Positions 24,741 through 32,097 of a DNA stretch of 57,918 bases are shown one piece after another. The stretch spans positions 1 through 57,918 of the forward strand of contig SFGO01000007.1 in assembly GCA_004556545.1 (NCBI GenBank). Reading direction: 5' to 3'. Source of the DNA: Clostridiales bacterium. Lineage in GTDB: Bacteria > Bacillota > Clostridia > Christensenellales > Aristaeellaceae. The translations under genes were made by a program, and so were the position numbers. The notes beneath the pieces were generated by a model. It made no database searches. It had not been told where the DNA came from and worked only from the letters and a program-made list of their open reading frames with translations. Every line of letters begins with the position of its first letter. Position 1 is the first letter of the stretch.

Positions 24741-26912
24741 TTATAAATTGATGACCCTGTCTACCACCAGCTGCCGGAAGTCCGGCGAAAGCGTGGCAAA
24801 GTATGCCGTAAATCCTGTTACCCGCACAATCAGATCCGGATGCGCGGACGGATTTTGATTAGCCTCCAGAATCTCTTCCTTCGGAATCACATTGGCGTTA
24901 ATCAGTGTGCCGCCTTGGGCAAAATGGGTTCGAATGACGGAAAGCACATTGCTCACCGCGTCGTCCTGACAAATCAGGGTCGGGTTCAGCTCCACCTGAA
25001 ACGGCGCCGTATTGCCGTAGCCCGGCTGTACTGAAGCAATGGCTGTGGACATCGCGGTAAGCGCTCCGTCCTTGCGAAAACCGGGATCAGGGTTGGCTCC
25101 ATGGGAAATGGGCTTTCCGGCCATACGTCCGTTAGGCGTCGCGCCGACGTTCTCCCCCAGCATAATGGTATTTGCCCAAGAGAAAAATCCGGGAATCATC
25201 AGGTAGCCATCCGGGGTATGATGCAGCGCCACGCGCTCCGTAAAGTCCCGAGCAATTCGAACGGCCCACTCATCGCCCAGGGTGCCGCCGTGCCCGTAGT
25301 GCCCCGCCCTTTTCAGCAGCTGCTGAAGCAGAGCTGCTTCCGACGACTGGAAATTGTCCCGCAGCGCCGCTGCACAGGCCTCCCATGTCAGCCGTTTTTC
25401 CTGCTCAATTCGCTGCTGAAGGGAAGCGAAAGAGTCCGCCACGGTCGCCAGACCCGCCGCATCCACGCAGATGTTGTAGTAGGTCATTCCTCCGTGCGAA
25501 GCGTCCAATCCTTTTTCAATCGGCCCATGACTGAAAAGGTTCAGCATCAGCTCCGGCGCGTTGCGATACTGATTTTTCATATGAAAATCAATCCCGGCGG
25601 CTACGCACTGCACGGCAAGGTCCAAATGGTGACGGTACAGCGCGAAGAGACGCTCGGTGGAAGGCGCGCCCTGCTCCATCATTTCCCAGAAGGCCACTTC
25701 AAACACCTTGGCCAGATTGATCTTGATCAGATCGTTCAGCGTATATTCCAGACCGGGCATGGACATCCAGTGGCAGCCAACCGCGATCCGTGACCGGGCT
25801 TGCTGAACGGTATATCCATTGCGCATGAATCCGCTTACCAGCGCGTTATCCCCGGAAAAACGGGGACAGCCCTTCTGATCCGCGCAAAGGATTTCCACTC
25901 CCCGACGCAGCAGCTTGGGATTCAGACGGTCGTGTACTCGAATCGTCAAATTGACGGAAACCTTTGTCTCATGGGCCGCCTCCAGAATGAGAAAGGAGAG
26001 CGGCGTGGTCATATCCAGGCCTTCCGGGTTCGGGCCCCCGATTTGATAATAGTGAGGATCGTTAATAAGCAGGCACGCAATGATAAATTTTGCTTCCGCA
26101 TCATCCAAAATTCCTGCGGCACAGTCGCGTTCATAATAGGGACGCAGCGTTTCGTCCAGCTGACAGCCGGCGCCCGCCCGGTTGTAGGTGCGGTTGGACA
26201 TGTTCACCCAGGCCATGAACTGGCAGGCTTCCCGGAACGTGCGAGGCGGCCCGTCAATCAACCATTCGTTGACTTCCGCCATTTTACGCAGGTTTTCCTT
26301 CAGCTCTTCGTCTGTTTCTTCCCGTTCCATCCGGCGGATTTCATCCACAGTGCGGGAAATCCAACAGCGAATGCCAAAGAGCACATCTTCTTCAGCCTGA
26401 TAAAACTCCGCTTTTTCCGGATATTGCCTGGCATATTGACGTACCTTGTCCAACAGGCCTCCGAAGCCGAGCTGCAAACCGATTTGATAATCAGGCGCAA
26501 AATGATGCATTTTGCCAATTCCGGGAATGATTCCGTATTTTTCCTGAGTTGGCTTCAGCCATTCGTAGTTAAAAACCGGGGCCATTTCCATATTGCTGTT
26601 GGAAACGGCGCTGGTAAAGGGACGGAGCCTTTGCAGAATAAACATCCAGCGGCCGGCCAGCGCATCGTTGGGATCCACGTACAGCGGGTGGCGTTCCATC
26701 AGCCGCCGAAAATTTCTTCCCCACAGCCGCGCGCCGTAAAAGGTATGATGCTCCGGATCGTTAAACTCCGGCTCGAAATGGAAATTCTCCGGCGGAAGCA
26801 CACAGCCGTAATCATCCTCGTTCATATAGCCGTTGTGCTCTTTTTTGGCCAGGGTCTGTTCCAGCTTCCGCCGGCACAGCTCCTGAAGCCGCCTTTCATA
26901 ATTGCACTCCAT
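24741..26912 (-). CDS. Glycyl radical enzyme of undefined subfamily
   Basis: 723 aa, size of class II glycyl radical enzymes. The C-terminal radical loop is RVTGFTAYF (697-705, Gly700). The putative thiyl cysteine is Cys380 in VGCHWMSMPG. Conserved structural motifs are also present: HHFAPDYQ (136-143), GLDASHGGMTYYN (468-480), ATPNGRMAGKP (591-601). Glycerol and choline lyase types have GCxE, with Glu as base two residues after Cys; here that position is Trp382, while the Pro-Gly at Cys+6/+7 and an Asp at Cys+14 (Asp394) are kept. The chemistry is therefore probably not a standard dehydration. It starts 17 bases inside its activase gene and is followed by the ABC genes. Confidence 0.9.
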   Translation of the reverse strand: MECNYERRLQELCRRKLEQTLAKKEHNGYMNEDDYGCVLPPENFHFEPEFNDPEHHTFYGARLWGRNFRRLMERHPLYVDPNDALAGRWMFILQRLRPFTSAVSNSNMEMAPVFNYEWLKPTQEKYGIIPGIGKMHHFAPDYQIGLQLGFGGLLDKVRQYARQYPEKAEFYQAEEDVLFGIRCWISRTVDEIRRMEREETDEELKENLRKMAEVNEWLIDGPPRTFREACQFMAWVNMSNRTYNRAGAGCQLDETLRPYYERDCAAGILDDAEAKFIIACLLINDPHYYQIGGPNPEGLDMTTPLSFLILEAAHETKVSVNLTIRVHDRLNPKLLRRGVEILCADQKGCPRFSGDNALVSGFMRNGYTVQQARSRIAVGCHWMSMPGLEYTLNDLIKINLAKVFEVAFWEMMEQGAPSTERLFALYRHHLDLAVQCVAAGIDFHMKNQYRNAPELMLNLFSHGPIEKGLDASHGGMTYYNICVDAAGLATVADSFASLQQRIEQEKRLTWEACAAALRDNFQSSEAALLQQLLKRAGHYGHGGTLGDEWAVRIARDFTERVALHHTPDGYLMIPGFFSWANTIMLGENVGATPNGRMAGKPISHGANPDPGFRKDGALTAMSTAIASVQPGYGNTAPFQVELNPTLICQDDAVSNVLSVIRTHFAQGGTLINANVIPKEEILEANQNPSAHPDLIVRVTGFTAYFATLSPDFRQLVVDRVINL

Positions 26913-27852
26913 GTTTCAGTGCTCCTTCCTGTCTGCTCACGCCGTTCACCTTTACGTGCGGCAAATATCGCGCCGCCGCTGCCGCCAGCGTCTCCATCCG
27001 CTCCTTGGAGGGAATCGGCAGCGCTTTTCCCGCTTCCTTCCCCAATTGGGCTTTCTTGTTTATGCCCAAAGGATGATAGGCCAGCAGTTCGTAATACAGG
27101 AGGTTCCGATGTTCCGTCAGTCTGGCGGCAATAGCGGAAATCTCTTCTTCCGTATCGTTAAAGCCGGGCACTACCGGAGTACGGGCAATCAACGGCATTT
27201 CCCGCCAATCATCGCCTGACAGAGCCTTCACATTGAAGAGAATCTGTTCGTTTGAAACGCCGGTATAGCGGCGATGGGCTTCTTCCTGCGTGCTTTTGAG
27301 GTCAAACATCATCAGATCCACTTCTGGGCGCAGCTTTCGATAATCTTCTATCGGAAAGCAAAGATTGGTTTCAATTGCCGTATGGACGCCCTGCCGATGC
27401 AGCCTCCGCAGCACCTGCCCAGCGAATTCCTGCTGGCACATCACCTCGCCGCCGCTGAGCGTCACGCCTCCGCCGGATTCCTGAAAAAACGGCAAATCCT
27501 GCAGTAACTCACGGCAGAGTTCCTCAGCCGTCCAGCTTTTCCCCGCCTGTTTCAGAGCGCCGCCGGGACATACGGCAGCGCAGCGGAAACAGGCGATGCA
27601 GCGTTTCCAGTCCATTCGATGCGTATCGCCGTCAAGACGGTGAACCTGCCGGGGACAGACCTGAACGCAGCCGCCGCACCTCATGCATTGCGTTTCGTCG
27701 TACATCAGCTGCGGGCCGGTCTGATATCCCTCCGGATTGTGACACCAGTCGCAATGAAGATTGCATCCTTTCAGGAACGCAACTGTGCGAATTCCCGGGC
27801 CGTCCACGGTGGAAAACCTTTCCACATCAAAAATTTGTCCCGTGCAATCCAT
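26896..27852 (-). CDS. Glycyl radical enzyme activating protein (PflA-like radical SAM)
   Basis: 318 aa. It makes the glycyl radical on the partner enzyme using SAM. The radical SAM motif is CNLHCDWC, followed by an inserted two-cluster ferredoxin domain (CMRCGGCVQVCP and CIACFRCAAVCP), as in activases of class II enzymes. LSGGEVMCQ and the DLKS region match the SAM-binding parts. The 3' end overlaps the enzyme gene by 17 bases, a strong sign of a matched pair. ATG 27852 is preferred (GAGG upstream); GTG at 27864 is also possible. Confidence 0.95.
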   Translation of the reverse strand: MDCTGQIFDVERFSTVDGPGIRTVAFLKGCNLHCDWCHNPEGYQTGPQLMYDETQCMRCGGCVQVCPRQVHRLDGDTHRMDWKRCIACFRCAAVCPGGALKQAGKSWTAEELCRELLQDLPFFQESGGGVTLSGGEVMCQQEFAGQVLRRLHRQGVHTAIETNLCFPIEDYRKLRPEVDLMMFDLKSTQEEAHRRYTGVSNEQILFNVKALSGDDWREMPLIARTPVVPGFNDTEEEISAIAARLTEHRNLLYYELLAYHPLGINKKAQLGKEAGKALPIPSKERMETLAAAAARYLPHVKVNGVSRQEGALKHGVQL

Positions 27853-27884
27853 TGCTCTCTTCACCTCATGAGCCTATTTTAGCA

Positions 27885-27920
27885 CGCAAAAAAGGACAAT
27901 ATATACCTCAATATTGTCCT
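27885..27920 (-). terminator. Terminator between the AraC gene and the activase
   Basis: A perfect 10-bp stem, AGGACAATAT with ATATTGTCCT (27893-27920), followed on the minus strand by about seven T. It splits the regulator from the catabolic genes, so these need a promoter in the 30-40 bases before 27852; TGCTAAAAT there resembles an extended -10. Confidence 0.8.
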
Positions 27921-27954
27921 AAAGTGCCTGTATCTTATAGTCTTTTCCGCACAA

Positions 27955-28860
27955 TTACAAAAATCGCTTCACAAATTTGCCCGGAGTACAGCCGTTCATT
28001 TCGCGGAATAAGTTGATAAAATAGGAAATATTGGTATAGCCGCATTGTTCCGCCGCTTCCGTCACTGTGCTTCCCTGCCGCAAAAGCATAGCGGCGTGGC
28101 TGATGCGAACCTGATTGAGATACGTCAGGTAAGTCATCTGAGTGACCGACTTGAAATACTTGCAGAAATAACATTTGCTGAAATGCATTTGTTTTGCTGC
28201 GTCATCCACAGTGATGCGTTCCATGTAATGCTCGTTGGTCCAGCGAATGATATCGTGAACGGACTTTCCTTCTCTGGTTCGTGAAATGGAATGAGCGCCC
28301 GGCGTCGCCCCTTTCTTCAGCAGCGCAAAAATCTCCAGAATATCCCGCATGCGCAGAAAAATATCCTGATCATCCTGAATGAGCCGATCAACGCAGCAGC
28401 GCAGGCTTTCATAACAGTCATGTACCGAAGCAATATCGTTCAAGCTCAAGTCCTCAAATTCCAGCAGTTGCGTCAGGTTCATAAACGAAGAAAGCTCTTC
28501 CGGTGAAAATTTGACTACCGTCATGGTTCCGGCGCATGCCCGGATATTGGTGGAATGCACGGTATTGGGCGGCACAAAGATTACATCGCGGGGCCGAAGC
28601 ACATGATTTCGCTGCCCGACTGTCACAGTGCCCTCCAGATCGCAGGTCAGCATAATTTCAATGGAGGAGGCATAATGCAGCGGAACCAATTCATTGACTG
28701 GAAAACCCTTCAGACGCACTGTGTGGGGCGTCTCACGGGTAAACGGAAGCCATTCCAGAAAACGGCTCGTGTTGACCATTTTGGTATCGATCCGTTTCAA
28801 CGGCTTTGAAGAGTCGCTCTGATAATCAGGCAAAGCCGGCGGCACTACGTTCTGATCCAT
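27955..28860 (-). CDS. AraC family regulator with N-terminal cupin domain
   Basis: 301 aa. Residues about 40-130 form a cupin-like sensor (LHYASSIEIMLTCDLEG, VFVPPNTVHSTN), and the last 100 form the twin helix-turn-helix of AraC (ITVDDAAKQMHFSKCYFCKYFKS, STVTEAAEQCGYTNISYFINLFRE). It is probably the activator of the glycyl radical and ABC genes, responding to the imported substrate. ATG 28860 follows AGGAGGAT; the 41 codons before it have no ribosome binding site. Confidence 0.93.
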   Translation of the reverse strand: MDQNVVPPALPDYQSDSSKPLKRIDTKMVNTSRFLEWLPFTRETPHTVRLKGFPVNELVPLHYASSIEIMLTCDLEGTVTVGQRNHVLRPRDVIFVPPNTVHSTNIRACAGTMTVVKFSPEELSSFMNLTQLLEFEDLSLNDIASVHDCYESLRCCVDRLIQDDQDIFLRMRDILEIFALLKKGATPGAHSISRTREGKSVHDIIRWTNEHYMERITVDDAAKQMHFSKCYFCKYFKSVTQMTYLTYLNQVRISHAAMLLRQGSTVTEAAEQCGYTNISYFINLFREMNGCTPGKFVKRFL

Positions 28861-28884
28861 TTTTATCCTCCTGTGTTTTTTCGG

Positions 28885-28890
28885 ATTATA
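28885..28890 (-). promoter_or_regulatory. -10 of the AraC regulator gene
   Basis: On the minus strand TGT-TATAAT, an extended -10, with TTTTCA 17 bases upstream. Confidence 0.65.
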
Positions 28891-29030
28891 ACATAGCTGT
28901 GCCAAAATGAAAACCTTTTCGGCTTTACATCGGTCGTGCTTCGGCAGCGCTGCTATACCGCCCGTTCTTTCTTCCCCCTCCATCCACCAAGGATTGCACC
29001 AGCCGCTCTGCCGGACGGCGCGGGATTGCC

Positions 29031-29059
29031 TTGACCTGCCGCCGGGTTTGTGATAAGGT
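29031..29059 (+). promoter_or_regulatory. Promoter of the MATE gene
   Basis: TTGACC at 29031-29036, 17-base spacer, TAAGGT at 29054-29059. Confidence 0.6.
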
Positions 29060-29070
29060 ATTTTTGCGCT

Positions 29071-29087
29071 TTAAGGCATTGCCTTAA
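29071..29087 (+). promoter_or_regulatory. Palindrome in the MATE leader
   Basis: TTAAGGCATTGCCTTAA: two perfect 7-base arms around ATT, just after the expected transcription start and before the ribosome binding site. It looks like a repressor site, or an RNA hairpin controlling translation. Confidence 0.6.
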
Positions 29088-29106
29088 TAGGATAGGAGGA
29101 ATGAAA

Positions 29107-30483
29107 ATGGCCGGGAAAGGCAAGCGTTTGGACTCGGACATGACGCAGGGAAGCATCTGGCGTCAGCTGATCGAGTTTGCAATCCCCATGATTTTCGGGC
29201 TGATCTTTCAGCAGCTGTATAACACGGTGGATACCATCGTTGTCGGTCAGTTTGTGGGCAAGGAAGCCCTGGCCGCAGTGGGAACGACCTCCAGCATTAT
29301 CAATACGCTGGTGGGCTTTGCCGCCGGACTGTCCACCGGGGCCAGCGTGGTCATCTCCCAGTGCTACGGCAGCCATGACCACAAGGGACTGCATCATGCC
29401 GTGCATACGTCGATCTGCGTCACCTTCCTGCTGGGGGCGGCGTTTACGGCTGTAGGCATTTTGGGCGCGGATACGCTGCTGCGGCTTCAGTCCACCCCGG
29501 AGGATGTTTTCACGGAGGCCCATACCTATCTGACCATTTATTTTTCCGGCATGCTGGGTTTGCTTACCTATAATATGGGTTCCGGCATTCTCCGGGCCGT
29601 GGGGGATTCCCGCCGCCCGCTGTATTTCCTGGTTTTTTCCGCGATTGTCAATACCATTCTGGATCTGGTTTTCGTCGTGCTTCTGGGCATGGGCGTGGAA
29701 GGCGTGGCCTATGCCACCATCATCGCCCAGTTCCTCAGCGCGGCGCTGACCCTCTGGGTGCTGACCCGGGACCACGCGCCCTACGGCATCCATTGGGGGC
29801 ATCTGAGCATCGATGTTCCCACGCTCAAGCGGATCATTTCCATCGGTCTGCCCAGCGGCATCCAGCAGGCGATTACGTCTTTTTCCAATGTGTTTGTGCA
29901 GGGATATATCAACTTTTTCGGCTCCGCCTGTATGGCGGGCTGGTCCAGCTATAATAAGCTGGACGCCTTCATTCTGATCCCCATGCAGGCCATCGCCATG
30001 GCCTCCACCACCTTTGTGGGGCAGAACTTCGGAGCCCGGCAGATCGAGCGGGCCCGCAAGGGCGTCCGGGACGCGCAGATTCTTTCCGTCAGCATCACCA
30101 TTCTTTGCAGCATCGTGATGGTGAGCTTTGCCCGGCCGCTGGCGACCATGTTCTCCAGCGAAAACGAAGTGCTGGATTTCGCCCAGCACTTCATCACCCT
30201 GCAGGCTCCGTTTTATTTCTTCATGTGCTTTAACCAGACCTTCGGCGGCGCGCTGCGCGGCATCGGCAAGAGCACCGCGCCCATGATCCTGATGCTGTTC
30301 TCCTTCGTGCTTTTCCGGCAGGCGTATCTTTTTACCATGAAGACCTTCTTCGGCAATCCCCTGACCGGCATTGCGCTGGCCTATCCCGTGGGCTGGATGA
30401 TGTGTTCCCTGACGCTGGCAATCTATTACCGCACCACGATTCTGGGCGGACGCAAGGCTGCCCTGCAGGCGGAAGCAGCCTGA
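29107..30483 (+). CDS. MATE family efflux transporter (NorM/DinF type)
   Basis: 458 aa, twelve hydrophobic helices in two similar halves. It exports drugs or metabolites with Na+ or H+ exchange. Typical segments include PMIFGLIFQQLYNTVDTIVVGQFVG at the start and GLPSGIQQAITSFSNVFVQ at the start of the second half. ATG 29107 lies seven bases after AGGAGG; ATG 29101 is too close. The response-regulator-like gene follows after 33 bases and may be co-transcribed. Confidence 0.93.
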   Translation: MAGKGKRLDSDMTQGSIWRQLIEFAIPMIFGLIFQQLYNTVDTIVVGQFVGKEALAAVGTTSSIINTLVGFAAGLSTGASVVISQCYGSHDHKGLHHAVHTSICVTFLLGAAFTAVGILGADTLLRLQSTPEDVFTEAHTYLTIYFSGMLGLLTYNMGSGILRAVGDSRRPLYFLVFSAIVNTILDLVFVVLLGMGVEGVAYATIIAQFLSAALTLWVLTRDHAPYGIHWGHLSIDVPTLKRIISIGLPSGIQQAITSFSNVFVQGYINFFGSACMAGWSSYNKLDAFILIPMQAIAMASTTFVGQNFGARQIERARKGVRDAQILSVSITILCSIVMVSFARPLATMFSSENEVLDFAQHFITLQAPFYFFMCFNQTFGGALRGIGKSTAPMILMLFSFVLFRQAYLFTMKTFFGNPLTGIALAYPVGWMMCSLTLAIYYRTTILGGRKAALQAEAA

Positions 30484-30516
30484 TCGCATTCATTTTCATC
30501 AAAAAGGAGCAATCTC

Positions 30517-32001
30517 ATGGCGCTGAAAGCCGTATTGATCGCCCCGGACGGGGAAGCGCTGGAGCGCTGCCGGCAGTGGATTGTCTCTGCGGATAAGGGC
30601 GTGGAGGTGGCCGCCGCTGCGGACAGTCTTTCCAAGGGCAGGGAATGGATCTACCGCTGTATTCCCGACGTGGTTCTGGTGGAGCATGAGCAGGCGCTGG
30701 ACTTTGTCGAAAGCGTCCATCTGGCGCTGCGCTGGATCGTGATCTCTTCGGATACGTCGTTTTCCGCTGCTTTGCGCGCCATTCGGCTGGGCGTGTTCGA
30801 CTATCTGCCAAAGCCGGTGGACGAAGCTCTCCTGACCGGCGCGCTGGAGCGGCTGATCGTCCACAGCGGAATGCAGCCGCCCTATTCCATGGCGCTGCGT
30901 CAGGCCCAGCGGGTGCGCCGCAAGGCTCAGCTGCTGAGCATGCTGACCAACATCGGGCAGTATCAGGATCAGCCGGACGAGGAATTGGAGGACGAAACCC
31001 TTCCCTTCAACGCCTTTTATATGATGGTGATCCAGAGCCGGAACGGCCAGCAGGCCTCCAAGGAGATTCTGGCGCTGGCGGACGAGGCGGTGCAGCGGAT
31101 GCGGGTGAACGCCGAAACGCTGCTTTTGTATGATTCGGTGGTGCTGTTCGTGATGCCGCAGGGAGAGGGGGACGACTACCAGCAGCAGGCCCGGCAGATT
31201 GCGGATGAGATCGGCTGTCAGGCGCCGGATTCGCTTCGGATCGGTGTAAGCCGTCTCTGCTCGTCCAAAAACAACGTGCGCGCCAGCTATCAGCAGGCTC
31301 GCCGGGCCCTGTGGGATATTTCCCTGATGGACGCGCCCCTGACCATTCAGTTTTACGCCAAGTCTCCCGGGGCCAAGCGGGTGACGGATGTATACAAACA
31401 GATGGAGGTCCTGATCGAAAAGGCGGAACTGACGCAGGAGTCGGCGAACGCGGCGGCGGACGCTATCCTGAAAATGAGCGGTCAGCAGTATTCCAACCTG
31501 CGGGCGCTGGTGTCCCTGTACGCCATGTCCCTGCAGAAGAAATTCGGCTGCCCGGAAAACGACGCAGCCAGTCAGGCCTTGTACGAGACATGGTTTGTGG
31601 GCAGTGTCGAGGACGTGCACACCTGTCTGGTGAACATCTGCGAATCGCTGAAGGCCAGTTTGGAGGTCAAGCGTGGGAAATCCTCCCTTCTGGCCCGGGA
31701 CGCGCTGGCCTATATTCAGCTGCATGCCATGGAAAACATCAGTCTGGAAAGCATGGCCGCCCGTTTTTACGTCAGCCCCAATTATATTTCCGCTTTGCTG
31801 CGGCAGGAAACGGGGATCCCTTTCCGCCAGCATGTGCGCAAGCGCCGCATGGAAATGGCCAAGACCATGCTGGCCGACCCGCGTTTGTCCGTAGCGGAAA
31901 TCGCACAGGCCGTGGGCTATTCGCAGTACACGACCTTCTATAACCTTTTCCGGGAAATGGAGGGCGTTTCGCCTACGGATTACCGGAATCGTCTGCTGTA
32001 A
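30517..32001 (+). CDS. YesN-like regulator with degenerate receiver domain and AraC DNA-binding domain
   Basis: 494 aa. Residues 1-120 fold like a receiver (ends DYLPKPVDE), residues 150-380 are a linker/effector region, and the last 100 residues are an AraC twin helix-turn-helix (ISLESMAARFYVSPNYISALLRQETG, LSVAEIAQAVGYSQYTTFYNLFREMEG). The normal phosphoacceptor Asp is replaced by Glu56 in DVVLVEHEQ, and the N-terminal acidic pair is APDGEAL. So it may not be phosphorylated and could be fixed in an active-like state. No histidine kinase gene is adjacent. Ribosome binding site AAAAAGGAG. Confidence 0.9.
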   Translation: MALKAVLIAPDGEALERCRQWIVSADKGVEVAAAADSLSKGREWIYRCIPDVVLVEHEQALDFVESVHLALRWIVISSDTSFSAALRAIRLGVFDYLPKPVDEALLTGALERLIVHSGMQPPYSMALRQAQRVRRKAQLLSMLTNIGQYQDQPDEELEDETLPFNAFYMMVIQSRNGQQASKEILALADEAVQRMRVNAETLLLYDSVVLFVMPQGEGDDYQQQARQIADEIGCQAPDSLRIGVSRLCSSKNNVRASYQQARRALWDISLMDAPLTIQFYAKSPGAKRVTDVYKQMEVLIEKAELTQESANAAADAILKMSGQQYSNLRALVSLYAMSLQKKFGCPENDAASQALYETWFVGSVEDVHTCLVNICESLKASLEVKRGKSSLLARDALAYIQLHAMENISLESMAARFYVSPNYISALLRQETGIPFRQHVRKRRMEMAKTMLADPRLSVAEIAQAVGYSQYTTFYNLFREMEGVSPTDYRNRLL

Positions 32002-32051
32002 TAAAGCGCAGCAGACAAAATGGCATCGTTTTTCTGACAAAAGGAAATCGC

Positions 32052-32088
32052 AAACGGAGCGCCCGTTTCCCGGGCGCTCCGTTTATAT
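32052..32088. terminator. Bidirectional terminator
   Basis: A perfect 14-bp stem AAACGGAGCGCCCG/CGGGCGCTCCGTTT with a 5-base loop. It closes the YesN-like gene on the plus strand and the long glycan operon on the minus strand. Confidence 0.8.
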
Positions 32089-32097
32089 GATTCCTTC

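Noticed and set aside
29107..30483. The MATE transporter as the missing Wzx flippase of the glycan cluster
   Set aside because: It lies on the other strand, separated by the YesN-like gene and a strong terminator, and its motifs match NorM/DinF exporters.
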